NCBI GenBank assembly: GCA_016718265.1
Contig: JADKDZ010000001.1
Location: forward strand, 434,001 to 498,000
Direction of reading: 5' to 3'
Length of the DNA: 64,000 nt
DNA from: Uliginosibacterium sp.
GTDB lineage: Bacteria; Pseudomonadota; Gammaproteobacteria; Burkholderiales; Rhodocyclaceae
The position numbers and the translations under genes are program-made. Shown here in pieces: positions 56,203 through 64,000 of this stretch; the stretch's first letter is position 1; every line of letters starts with the position of its first letter. The notes under the pieces were generated by a model. It was not told the origin of the DNA. It did not search any database and was given only the letters and a program-made list of their open reading frames with translations.

Positions 56203-57351
56203 TCAAGCCATCTTGAGCGTCTTGAGAATATCGGCAAACGCGATGGGGTCCGTGCTCCGATGTCGCGCGTCTTCCACGCTGACCTTGCGACTCCTGATCA
56301 GCTGCGTCAGATCATCGTTCATGGTATGCGAACCGGATTTTGGATCGTGCGTCAGTTTCTCCAGCAATGTACGGATTCCGGTCAGATTTCCGCTGGCAAT
56401 CAACTGCGCAGATTCTGGCGTGACGGTCAGACACTCTGTCGCAACCTGATAGTAGTCGCCGCCAATCGAGGGCAGCAGTGCCTGGCAGATGACGCCCCGC
56501 AGCGCGCTCGCCAGCGTCTGCGCCTGCGCATCGCTGTTGCCGAGCAGGCGGAGCAGCTTCTGCAAGCCCAGCTCGGTTGACCGTGCATGCAGGGTAGCAA
56601 ATACGAGGGGGCCGGACTCTGAGAGCGCCAGGGCCTCTTGCGCGGTCTGCGCATCACGGATCTCGCCGATCAGAATCACGTCCGGGCGCTCGCGCAAGGC
56701 ATCCAGTGCGCCAAGGTAGTAGCTCTGAACATCGCCGTCTGTACCGACTTCGCGCTGCGTAATGATGCTCTTGCGCTGCGGAATCAGCGTTTCCACCGGG
56801 TCTTCAATGGTGATGATGTGCCCGGCGCGGGTCTTGTTGATCTGGTCGAGCAAGGAGGTGATGGTGGTCGACTTGCCCTGGCAGGTATCCCCGACAATCA
56901 GCACCAGACCGCTGCTGAGCTTGGCAAAATCCTGCACGTTCTGCCGAAGGCCAAGCTCGTCGAGCGGGAGCGGCTCGGTCGGGAACCGACGGATGACACA
57001 GCCCAGACGCTTGCGGGCGTGAAAGGTAAAACAGTTCACGCGCAGGCGCGCGCTGTAGAGATCTTTGGCGCGATCAAAGGCGCGCTCCATGATCCGCTCC
57101 TCCCAGTTCGGCTCGATCACCTCGAAGAACTCTTCAAGCTCCTGCCCGGTCACGGGAATATCCGACACCGCCACCAGGCGCTTGGGCTGGCGCAGCATCA
57201 CGGGGCTGTTCTGGTGGATGATGATGTCGCTGAACACGATGGGCGAATTCAGCAGGCTGAGAATCTGCTCGATCAGCGTGCCGTTGCTGGGGAAGTCTTC
57301 ATTCTCGAGCGGAGACAGCGTTTCGATCTGCGAATATTGCGGTTGGTCCAT
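56203..57351 (-). CDS. PilT/PilU-like type IV pilus-type ATPase
   Basis: A 382-residue ATPase of the type II secretion/type IV pilus retraction family. Walker A is GDTCQGKSTTITSLL (about residue 149), the Asp box is ITIEDPVETLIPQRKSIITQ, Walker B is RPDVILIGEIRDAQTAQEAL and the His box ATLHARSTELGLQ. The N-terminal 130 residues diverge from standard PilT (SDIIIHQNSPVMLRQPKRLV). No pilus genes adjoin it, so it may be a specialised paralogue. Start ATG 57351 is chosen; an upstream in-frame ATG at 57441 adds an Arg-rich 30 residues without support. Confidence 0.88.
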   Translation of the reverse strand: MDQPQYSQIETLSPLENEDFPSNGTLIEQILSLLNSPIVFSDIIIHQNSPVMLRQPKRLVAVSDIPVTGQELEEFFEVIEPNWEERIMERAFDRAKDLYSARLRVNCFTFHARKRLGCVIRRFPTEPLPLDELGLRQNVQDFAKLSSGLVLIVGDTCQGKSTTITSLLDQINKTRAGHIITIEDPVETLIPQRKSIITQREVGTDGDVQSYYLGALDALRERPDVILIGEIRDAQTAQEALALSESGPLVFATLHARSTELGLQKLLRLLGNSDAQAQTLASALRGVICQALLPSIGGDYYQVATECLTVTPESAQLIASGNLTGIRTLLEKLTHDPKSGSHTMNDDLTQLIRSRKVSVEDARHRSTDPIAFADILKTLKMA

Positions 57352-57807
57352 GCGATTCCCCGGCGATTGACGGGCGAACCGTACACGGCTCACCCACATT
57401 GATGATGTATCGATTCTTGCCCGTCGCGGAGGCTTGTGCAAGTGTCACACCACGCGCCCGCAGACAAGCGGCCCCCACGCTGTCTTGGCCGCACGCGGGC
57501 TGATCTAGGCTCCGGGCAAACATTAAGCGGCTACTGGTATCGTGGCATGGTAGGGGCACGCCGATAATTCGTGCTCCCCCTTGTGCACTCACGCAGTCGT
57601 GATCGGTCATTCTCTCCCCCGACCGGTGGCGACTGCGGCACATTTTGCAGAACGTCAGCCCGAAGTACTCTCCATCATTGCCCGCAATCACGGCCCTAAG
57701 GGCGTTTTTCGCGCTTGGCATTGAGCCTGTGCCAATACAAACCAGACGCCGGCTGCAGCGCCCCCCAAAAAAATCACGCTGCCAAGGCACAAACAGGATC
57801 GTGGAAC
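57352..57807. other. Intergenic region without a recognised gene
   Basis: The 456 bases between the divergent PilT-like and MATE genes have open frames on both strands, but none begins with a ribosome-binding site or resembles a known protein. A short ACGGCCCTAAGGGCG-type hairpin near 57691-57706 and a C6A7 stretch just before the MATE start are the only structures noticed. Promoters of both genes should lie here. Confidence 0.5.
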
Positions 57808-59199
57808 ATGAGCCAATCGAAAGTAAACAGTCTCGTCAAACCCAGCTTGCTGGTGCTCGCATGGCCCATTTTTGTCGAGCAGCTGCTGCACATCATGACC
57901 GGCACGGTCGATACCTTCATGGTCAGCCACATCTCGGACAACGCGGTGGCTGGCCTGGGCACCGCGCATCAGATCGTGGTGTTCTTCCTCATCATATTCA
58001 GCTTCATCTCGATCGGCTCCAGCGTGGTGATCACGCATCACCTGGGCGCCGGTGACCGCGAAGGCGCCGATCACGTCGCCTCGACCGCGATCGGGGTCAA
58101 TACCTGGATCGGGCTGCTGGCGAGCATCGTCGTCTGGTATTTTGCGGAACCGATGCTGGACATGATGCAGCTCTCCGAGGAGCTTAAAGCCTACGGTTTG
58201 CCCTTCCTGCACCTGATGGGTGGCACGCTCTTTCTGGAGTCGATCAATTTCGCGCTCTCGGCGGTACTCCGATCGCATACCCACACCCGGCCGGTGATGG
58301 TGGTCACGATCCTGCAGAATGTCATCAACCTGATCGGCAACTGCATCCTGCTCTTTGGCCTGTTTGGCGCCCCCAAGATGGGGGTGGTCGGCGTCGCGCT
58401 CTCCACCGTCTTCAGCCGGCTGGTCGCCTGCATCGCGCTTTGGCTGCTGGTCGAGCACTACACCCATCTCAAGGTTCGCGCACGTGACTTCTTCTATGTC
58501 AAACGCGATCGCCTGAGCCGCATCCTGAACATCGGCTTGCCGGCAGCAGGCGAGAACGTCAGCTGGTGGCTGGCCTTCATGTTCGTCACGGCATTCACCG
58601 CTCGCATGGGCGATGCGTCCCTGGCCACACAAGCGTATGCCTTCCAGGTTGCCATGGTGGTCATGCTGTGCGGCATTGCCATCGCCGTGGCGGGTGAAAT
58701 CATCATTGGCCACATGATCGGCGCCGGCAAGTTCGAAGACGCCTACCACCAGGCCATGAGCAATCTCAAGATTGGCCTTGTCGTGACCATCTGTATGGTC
58801 AGCCTGGCCGCGCTCGTGGCGCCCTGGATCTTCGGACTGTTCACGGACGATGTCTTCATCATTACTACCGGCACCCTGCTGGTGCGGATTTCGATCCTCC
58901 TGGAGCCGGGCAGAACCTTCAACCTCGTGTTCGTCAATGCGCTGCGCGCCACCGGCGACGCACGCTACCCCCTGCTGCTGGGCATCGCCTCACAATGGAC
59001 CTTGATGGCCGGCGGATCGTGGCTGCTGGGCACCTACTTCGGGCTGGGTTTGCCCGGGGTCTGGATCGCGTTCGCGCTCGACGAGTGGCTGCGTGGCATG
59101 CTGTTCCTGCAACGCTGGCGCAAGCGCGGCTGGCTCAAGCACGCCGAACGCACGCACGCCGAGGCCAAGGCTGGGGCTACTGAGGCCGCGACCGCCTGA
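57808..59199 (+). CDS. MATE family efflux transporter
   Basis: A 463-residue twelve-helix exporter of the MATE family (NorM/DinF-like), which expels cationic compounds using an ion gradient. It opens WPIFVEQLLHIMTGTVDTFM; SHISDNAVAGLGTAHQIVVF and the second-half repeat AAGENVSWWLAFMFVTAF with GEIIIGHMIGAGKFEDAYHQ are typical. Start ATG 57808 (MSQSKVNSLVKPSLLVLAWP) follows CAGGATCG. Substrates cannot be told from sequence. Confidence 0.93.
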   Translation: MSQSKVNSLVKPSLLVLAWPIFVEQLLHIMTGTVDTFMVSHISDNAVAGLGTAHQIVVFFLIIFSFISIGSSVVITHHLGAGDREGADHVASTAIGVNTWIGLLASIVVWYFAEPMLDMMQLSEELKAYGLPFLHLMGGTLFLESINFALSAVLRSHTHTRPVMVVTILQNVINLIGNCILLFGLFGAPKMGVVGVALSTVFSRLVACIALWLLVEHYTHLKVRARDFFYVKRDRLSRILNIGLPAAGENVSWWLAFMFVTAFTARMGDASLATQAYAFQVAMVVMLCGIAIAVAGEIIIGHMIGAGKFEDAYHQAMSNLKIGLVVTICMVSLAALVAPWIFGLFTDDVFIITTGTLLVRISILLEPGRTFNLVFVNALRATGDARYPLLLGIASQWTLMAGGSWLLGTYFGLGLPGVWIAFALDEWLRGMLFLQRWRKRGWLKHAERTHAEAKAGATEAATA

Positions 59200-59206
59200 G
59201 CGCCAC

Positions 59207-59494
59207 TCAGGAAGCCTGCGTCTGGCGGGCCTCGTAGGCCGCCAGGCTGAGGCCGGCGCGCAGCAGTATTTCGCGCAGATGCTTGATCAGATCCCGCGGG
59301 CAGGCGGCGCCATGGTGGGGCGCGCAGAGAAAATCCTCCTGCCCCTTGAGGCGGACACGAAAGCGTCCGCCGTGCGCCGGCTCCAGCTCAGCGTCCAGGT
59401 GTCTGAGCAAGGACTCCACCTCGCGCCAGTGAATGTTCGCGCTGATCGGGTCCTGAAACACCGCGCGCATCAGGGCATGATGTTTGTGGCTCAT
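59207..59494 (-). CDS. HicA-like toxin-family protein, no HicB partner
   Basis: A 95-residue protein in the HicA/YcfA-like family. It reads MSHKHHALMRAVFQDPISAN, WREVESLLRHLDAELE, then a beta-rich stretch with HHG (catalytic-type His) and a final helix ending ARQTQAS. HicA toxins are mRNA interferases with a dsRBD-like fold. The ATG 59494 (behind GGGAG) is used; the 59518 start lacks a ribosome-binding site. No hicB gene is seen on either side, so either a solitary or a degenerate toxin. Confidence 0.75.
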   Translation of the reverse strand: MSHKHHALMRAVFQDPISANIHWREVESLLRHLDAELEPAHGGRFRVRLKGQEDFLCAPHHGAACPRDLIKHLREILLRAGLSLAAYEARQTQAS

Positions 59495-59518
59495 GGTATA
59501 TCTCCCACTGCAGATCAT

Positions 59519-60254
59519 TATTCAGCTTAGGTCGGCCGGCATGGCGGTGATAAGCGGGCGCAGACGGAAGGGTGTCGGGCGGGGATCGCCGATTTGACGG
59601 CCACGGCGGCTGCGAAAGCCGGGGGGCACACAAACACGGTGCGCAGCGGGCAGCGGGCCACCTTGCCGCCGGCGGTTGCCGAGCGGCCTGCGGCGCGCCT
59701 CTCCTGGCCCAGATCGCTCACGCGTTGCGCCAATTCCACGATGCTACCGTCAGTTTCGAGAGCAATGAGGCACGCTGGCAGCTTACGCCTCGCATGCCGC
59801 CGAAGTCTCGCCCGGCGCCCCGGGCCGGCCCTCGCTCTCGCGCGGGGGGGGTGCGGGCCGCGGTTTCCGGCCAGCGGGCGAGCCCGACTGCATTACGCCG
59901 TTGCGCGGGTGCGCAAACGGGGGCGCTGGCGGCGTTCAGCAACGCGCAGCGACGCGTCGACTTGCCCGCCACGCATGTATCGCGCCCGCCAGGCGCGGCG
60001 GCGCCGCATGCTGGACAGTACCTGGGCCGCCTGAGCCGCGCTGCAGGCCATCTTCAGACCATGCATCATGAGACCGCCTAGAGACCGACATCCTGGCGCG
60101 GCATGCCTGCCGAGGTCCGCCTGATGCGGCTTTCAAGCATGGTCTGGGCGGCGTCAGATCGACGAAGATTTTCCACTTGACGACCGATCCGGCTTGATGG
60201 AATATATATCGCACGCGATCTAATCGCGTACAAACAAACATTAAAGGATTCCCC
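59519..60254. other. GC-rich region without a recognised gene
   Basis: The 736 bases have several overlapping open frames on both strands, but none matches a known family; the predicted proteins are Arg/Ala/Pro-rich, typical of high-GC shadow frames. G and C runs (GGGGGG at 59622, GGGGGGGG near 59845) occur. A decayed gene is possible. The last 80 bases turn AT-rich and hold the ohr promoter region and a 17-bp palindrome. Confidence 0.45.
60213..60229. promoter_or_regulatory. Candidate OhrR operator upstream of ohr
   Basis: ACGCGAT-CTA-ATCGCGT is a perfect 17-bp inverted repeat 25 bases before the ohr start, inside an AT-rich promoter-like stretch. OhrR-type regulators bind palindromes overlapping the ohr promoter, and the regulator is the third gene of this operon. 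Half-sites differ from the published Bacillus box, so assignment is by position. Confidence 0.5.
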
Positions 60255-60671
60255 ATGAAAACCCTGTATCAAACACGCGCCTCCGCCACCGGCGGCCGCA
60301 ATGGTCATGTCGTCTCGGCAGACGGCGTGCTGGACCTGAATCTCGCCATTCCCCGTGAAATGGGCGGCCCCGGCGGTGCACTGAGCAACCCGGAGCAGCT
60401 CTTCGCCGCCGGCTATGCCGCCTGCTTCGATTCGGCGCTGGCCTTCGTGGCGGCCCAGCGCAAGCTCAAGCTCGCCGGTACCCGGGTTGACGCCACCGTT
60501 GGCATCGGCCAGAACGGCTCGGGCGGATTCGGGCTTGCCGTCAAGCTGGAAGTCACGATTCCCGATCTGCCGCGCGAAGAAGCCGAATCCCTGCTGGCGC
60601 AGACGCACACCGTCTGCCCCTACTCCAACGCGCTCCGCGGCAACGTCGACGTTGAACTCGTCCTGAACTGA
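60255..60671 (+). CDS. ohr: Organic hydroperoxide resistance protein, Ohr/OsmC family
   Basis: A 138-residue thiol peroxidase that reduces organic and fatty-acid hydroperoxides. The two catalytic Cys are in AGYAACFDSAL (about residue 60) and THTVCPYSNAL (about 124), the Ohr arrangement; GGRNGHVVSADGVLDLNLAI and MGGPGGALSNPEQLFAAGY fit the subfamily. ATG 60255 has AAAGGA upstream. First gene of ohr-gpx-ohrR. Confidence 0.94.
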   Translation: MKTLYQTRASATGGRNGHVVSADGVLDLNLAIPREMGGPGGALSNPEQLFAAGYAACFDSALAFVAAQRKLKLAGTRVDATVGIGQNGSGGFGLAVKLEVTIPDLPREEAESLLAQTHTVCPYSNALRGNVDVELVLN

Positions 60672-60697
60672 TTCCCCCAACCGATCCGGAGCATGCC

Positions 60698-61186
60698 ATG
60701 AGCACTTTTCATCAGATCCGCGCCCGCAGCCTGCGGGGCGAAGCCATCGACTTCTCGCGCTATGCCGGCAAGGTCGTGCTGGTCGTCAATACTGCCAGCC
60801 AGTGCGGCCTCACGCCGCAATACACCGGGCTGGAAGCGCTGTACCAGAAGTATCGCGACCAGGGGCTGGAAATCCTGGGGTTTCCCTGCAACCAGTTCGG
60901 CGGCCAGGAACCCGGCGGCACCAAGGAGATCGAGCAGACCTGCCTCATCAACTACGGGGTAAGCTTCCCGATGTTTGAGAAGGTTGACGTCAACGGCGCC
61001 GGCAGCCATCCGATATTCGAATATCTGCGCAGCGCCCTGCCCGGCTGGCTGGGCGGCAAGATCCGCTGGAACTTCACCAAGTTTCTGCTCGGGCGTGACG
61101 GCCAGCCGATCAAGCGCTTTGCCCCGATCACGAAACCCGCCCGGCTGGAAGCCCATGTCCGCCAGGCCCTTGGACTCACACCATGA
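60698..61186 (+). CDS. Glutathione peroxidase family protein
   Basis: A 162-residue thioredoxin-fold peroxidase. The active-site Cys lies in VNTASQCGLTPQYTGLEALY (Cys instead of selenocysteine, about residue 36); GFPCNQFGGQEPGG carries the Gln, and IRWNFTKFLLGRDG the Trp-Asn pair of the catalytic tetrad. Bacterial members usually use thioredoxin rather than glutathione. It lies 26 bases after ohr and overlaps ohrR by four bases. Confidence 0.93.
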   Translation: MSTFHQIRARSLRGEAIDFSRYAGKVVLVVNTASQCGLTPQYTGLEALYQKYRDQGLEILGFPCNQFGGQEPGGTKEIEQTCLINYGVSFPMFEKVDVNGAGSHPIFEYLRSALPGWLGGKIRWNFTKFLLGRDGQPIKRFAPITKPARLEAHVRQALGLTP

Positions 61187-61671
61187 CGGAACCCGCCCCG
61201 GCCGATCTGCTGCGCCTCGACCAGCAGATCTGCTTTCCGCTGTACGCCGCCTCGCGGCTCGTGACGCGGCTTTACCAGCCGCTGCTTGAGCCGCTGGGGC
61301 TCACCTACCCGCAGTACATCGTGTTGATGATCCTGTGGGAGGAGTCGCCCTGCTCGGTCTCGCGGATCGGCGAGCGCGCCCTGCTCGCCTCCAACACCCT
61401 TACGCCGCTGCTCAAGCGCCTGGAACAGCAAGGCCTCATCGCCCGCCGCCGTTCAGCGCATGACGAACGCGTGGTCACCATTGCGCTCACCGAAGCTGGT
61501 CAGGCACTGCGCGGTGAATGCGCCTGCGTGCCGCTGCAGCTCTTCGCCCAGATCGGCTATCCGGTGGAAGACGCACTGCTGCTCAAAGGCCAGCTGGACG
61601 CCTTGCTGGCGCGGCTGAGCACGGCAGCGGCCACGCTGCCGCTGGTAGAAAAACCCCTCATGCAGGAATAG
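61183..61671 (+). CDS. ohrR: MarR family regulator, OhrR type
   Basis: A 162-residue winged-helix repressor. The peroxide-sensing Cys is in LDQQICFPLYAASRLVTRLY (about residue 17), the OhrR signature. The DNA-binding wing is SRIGERALLASNTLTPLLKR and RRRSAHDERVVTIALTEAG. Oxidation of the Cys should release DNA and induce ohr and gpx. ATG overlaps the gpx stop (ATGA), so the regulator is made in proportion to the enzymes it controls. Confidence 0.93.
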   Translation: MTEPAPADLLRLDQQICFPLYAASRLVTRLYQPLLEPLGLTYPQYIVLMILWEESPCSVSRIGERALLASNTLTPLLKRLEQQGLIARRRSAHDERVVTIALTEAGQALRGECACVPLQLFAQIGYPVEDALLLKGQLDALLARLSTAAATLPLVEKPLMQE

Positions 61672-61777
61672 GGCAAATCACCGCGGGAACTGGGTATGTG
61701 CAGCCCGCCGCGTCCGGCTCAGGATCATGCTCCCAAGCCGAACCCGGCCTCGGCCGAGCAACCTCTGGAGACACCGC

Positions 61778-64000
61778 GTGACTTCCCGATTCCCCGCCCT
61801 GATACAAGGCCTGCGCCTCACCGGCGCTGCGCTGTGCCTGCTGCCGCTGATAGCCAGCGCCGCCAAGCTCGACGAAGAGTTGCTGAGCAATGGCAACTGG
61901 CAAGCCACGACTGACCCCTGGTGGGTCGCCGCCGCATCGCTGAAGATTGAAGACGGCATGGGCTGCGCAAAATTTGACAAACCCGGCAGCAATCCCTGGG
62001 ATGTGATTCTGGGTCAGTCGGGCCTGAGCCTGAAGAAAGATGCCGACTACCGTCTGCGCTTCACCCTGCGCGCCGACACCGCGAGCAAGCTCAAAGTCGT
62101 TGTGCAGCACGACGGCCCGCCCTATACGGCATCCTTCGTCCAGGAAGGGCTCGCCATCGGCCCCGAAGCGAAGGTGCACGAATTCAGCTTCCGCCCGGCT
62201 GCCGATGACGCCAAGGTCACCTTCCAGCTGCAAGTCGGCGCCGAACTTGCCAACCGCATCTGCCTGGGCAAGGTCAGCCTGGTCGGCCCCAAACTCCAGC
62301 CCCCCAAGGCGGAGGCACGCAAGCCCGTGCGCCTGAATCAGCTGGGCTACCTGAATGCGGCGCTGAAACGCGCCACCATCGCGAGTGACGCGAAAGCCCC
62401 CTTACCCTGGCGCGTCGTCGACGCCCAGGCGCGCGTCCTCGCTGAAGGCATGACGACGGTGTTCGGGCGCAATAGCGCCTCCGGCGAGCACCTGCATGTC
62501 GCGGACTTCAGCGCGCTCATTGCCCCGGCAAACGATCTGGTGCTGGAAGTGGCCGGCGACACCAGCCATCCCTTCGTGATCGGCCCGGATCTGTATCGCA
62601 AACTGAAGCTCGACGCCCTCAACTTCTTCTACCAGCAACGCAGCGGCACCCCCATCGAAGCCGCCTACGTGCAGCGCCCGGATCTGGCACGCCCGGCGGG
62701 ACACACAACGGAGACGGTAAGCTGCTTCAAGGGTCGTGATGACAAGGGCAATCAATGGCCCGGATGTGACTTCTCGCTGAACGTGACCGGTGGCTGGTAT
62801 GACGCGGGCGACCACGGCAAGTACGTGGTGAACGGCGGTATCGCCACCTGGACGCTCGTCAACCAGTACGAACGCAGCCAACGCGTCAAAACCGCCGACC
62901 CCGCCGCCTTTGCCAATGGCAAAGCCAGGCTGCCCGAGCACGCCAACAGCCGCAACGACTTGCTGGACGAAGCGCGCTGGATGATGGACTTCATGCTCGC
63001 CATGCAGGTCCCGGACGGCAAGCAGGTCTGGGTGCCGGTCGGCGACCAGAGTCGCGAACTGACGCGTCTGGAACTCTCCAAGATTGACGCCAGCGGCATG
63101 GTCTTCCACAAAGTGGCTGACGCCAAGTGGACCGGCTTGCCCACTCCCCCGCACAAAGATCCCCAGCCACGCCAGCTCAGCTACCCGAGCACCGCCGCGA
63201 CGCTGAATCTTGCCGCGACGGCGGCCCAGTGTGTGCGCGTCTGGCGCAGCATCGATCCGACGTATGCCGACACCTGCCTGCGCGCCGCAGAGCGTGCCTG
63301 GCAGGCCGCAAACCGGCATCCGGAAGTGTATGCCTATGACAACTTTACCGGCTCTGGCCCGTATGAGGACTACGATGTCAGCGACGAGTTCTACTGGGCG
63401 GCTGCGGAACTTTTCGCCACCACTGGCCACAAGAACTATGAGACCGCCCTGCGCGCCTCACCGCATTTCCTCGCCACGCCCAAGGGCGATCTGAATGGCA
63501 GCGGCGATCTGTTCTGGGCCAAGCTCACCGTCGCCGGCACGCTTACCCTCGCAACCGAGGCCACGCAGCTCGATCCCAAGCTCATCGCCCAGGCGCGCCA
63601 GGCCCTGATCGCCACCGCAGACGCATACCTCGCGCAAGCCCGAGAAGAAGGCTATCTGATTCCCTTTAAGGCCTTGGACTATCAGTGGGGCTCGAACTCC
63701 GCGATCCTCAACCGCAGCCTGATTCTCGGCCACGCTTACGACTTCACCGGTGAGCGTAAATATCTGCAGGCCATCGCTGACTCGATGGACTACATGCTGG
63801 GCCGCAACCCACTCGACCAATCCTATGTCACGGGCTACGGCGCGCGTCCGGCAATGAATCCACACCACCGCTTCTGGGCCCATCAGAACGACCCGAACTC
63901 CCCGATGCCCCCGCCCGGTGTGCTCGTCGGCGGGCCGAATTCGGTCAGCTTCAGCGACCCGGTCGCCGTCCGCCTCAAAGGCAAATGTACGGGCCAGACC
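61778..64000 (+). CDS. Secreted glycoside hydrolase family 9 enzyme, 3' end outside the window
   Basis: At least 741 residues, open to the window edge. GTG 61778 is the start, because GGAG (61767-61770) lies seven bases upstream and a signal peptide follows (LIQGLRLTGAALCLLPLIAS, cut after ASA). A beta-sandwich carbohydrate-binding-like domain (about residues 32-165) is followed by an immunoglobulin-like domain (about 175-265, CelD_N type) and a GH9 (alpha/alpha)6 barrel. GGWYDAGDHGKYVVNGG carries the catalytic-base Asp pair; NPLDQSYVTGYG and NPHHRFWAHQ are the later GH9 signature. The acid Glu lies past the edge. Likely a cellulase or beta-glucan-active enzyme; substrate is inferred. Confidence 0.92.
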   Translation, partial: MTSRFPALIQGLRLTGAALCLLPLIASAAKLDEELLSNGNWQATTDPWWVAAASLKIEDGMGCAKFDKPGSNPWDVILGQSGLSLKKDADYRLRFTLRADTASKLKVVVQHDGPPYTASFVQEGLAIGPEAKVHEFSFRPAADDAKVTFQLQVGAELANRICLGKVSLVGPKLQPPKAEARKPVRLNQLGYLNAALKRATIASDAKAPLPWRVVDAQARVLAEGMTTVFGRNSASGEHLHVADFSALIAPANDLVLEVAGDTSHPFVIGPDLYRKLKLDALNFFYQQRSGTPIEAAYVQRPDLARPAGHTTETVSCFKGRDDKGNQWPGCDFSLNVTGGWYDAGDHGKYVVNGGIATWTLVNQYERSQRVKTADPAAFANGKARLPEHANSRNDLLDEARWMMDFMLAMQVPDGKQVWVPVGDQSRELTRLELSKIDASGMVFHKVADAKWTGLPTPPHKDPQPRQLSYPSTAATLNLAATAAQCVRVWRSIDPTYADTCLRAAERAWQAANRHPEVYAYDNFTGSGPYEDYDVSDEFYWAAAELFATTGHKNYETALRASPHFLATPKGDLNGSGDLFWAKLTVAGTLTLATEATQLDPKLIAQARQALIATADAYLAQAREEGYLIPFKALDYQWGSNSAILNRSLILGHAYDFTGERKYLQAIADSMDYMLGRNPLDQSYVTGYGARPAMNPHHRFWAHQNDPNSPMPPPGVLVGGPNSVSFSDPVAVRLKGKCTGQT

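Noticed and set aside
57688..58749. 353-codon open frame on the minus strand
   Set aside because: Antisense of the MATE gene; Asp/His/Gln-rich shadow composition.
59572..60081. 169-codon open frame on the plus strand
   Set aside because: Arg/Ala/Pro-rich, no ribosome-binding site, overlapping frames on both strands and no known family.

Overview
The window reads as a chromosomal stretch of a GC-rich betaproteobacterium, most likely Rhodocyclales-like. That is an inference from gene content and order (hemC-hemD-hemX-hemY, metX-metW, a MaoC-phosphotransacetylase fusion next to ackA, an alphaproteobacterial-type serC, a secreted GH9 glycoside hydrolase), not a database result. About 58 protein genes are called. 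No tRNA, rRNA, CRISPR array or transposase gene was seen.

Layout. 1-3.3 kb: the end of an unknown gene, a small heat-shock protein behind a sigma-32-type promoter, a YajD-type HNH protein and an HD-GYP response regulator. 3.3-10.3 kb: a minus-strand copper/silver efflux operon (small secreted protein, CusF, outer-membrane factor, CusB, CusA) in which the outer-membrane and CusA genes are interrupted. 10.4-15.8 kb: an orphan sensor kinase coupled to a DUF1993 gene, gatB without gatC/gatA, a Blc lipocalin and an AlkD-like glycosylase. 15.8-22.1 kb is a defence-like island: an AbrB-type antitoxin with a Doc toxin, a broken flavin-oxidase-like gene, and a type III restriction-modification pair (mod, broken res) divergent from a small regulator across an array of repeated operator-like motifs. 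22.2-26.6 kb: a cre operon (creB, creC, a UppS-type prenyltransferase, creD). 26.7-37.5 kb: a broken solute-binding protein, serC, corC, ybeY, the haem genes hemCDXY, and ppc. 37.7-39.6 kb: metX-metW behind a SAM-II-type riboswitch with its own promoter and terminator. 39.6-50.8 kb: housekeeping and hypothetical genes (GNAT, YceH, RluA-type synthase, Atm1-like ABC exporter, apaH, a WecA-like transferase, pepN, hemerythrin-like). 50.9-59.5 kb: ackA and the MaoC-Pta fusion, glmU, a LacI-type regulator, a PilT-like ATPase, a MATE exporter and a solitary HicA-like protein. 60.2-64 kb: a peroxide module (ohr, gpx, ohrR) behind a 17-bp palindrome, then a GH9 enzyme that runs off the window.

Two themes cut across the window. 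First, at least eleven single or double base indels break otherwise well-conserved genes (cusA, outer-membrane factor, flavin-oxidase-like gene, res, creC twice, solute-binding protein, serC end, ybeY end, hemY, hemX). About half lie in short G, C or A runs, which points to consensus errors in the assembly rather than mass gene decay; only the outer-membrane factor carries a larger insertion. Second, dispersed palindromic repeats are common: a 39-bp family at gene 3' ends (about 3256, 17245, 22136, 26631, 37470), a REP-like element between cusA and cusB, and a pair of 20-bp hairpins translated in frame inside cusA.
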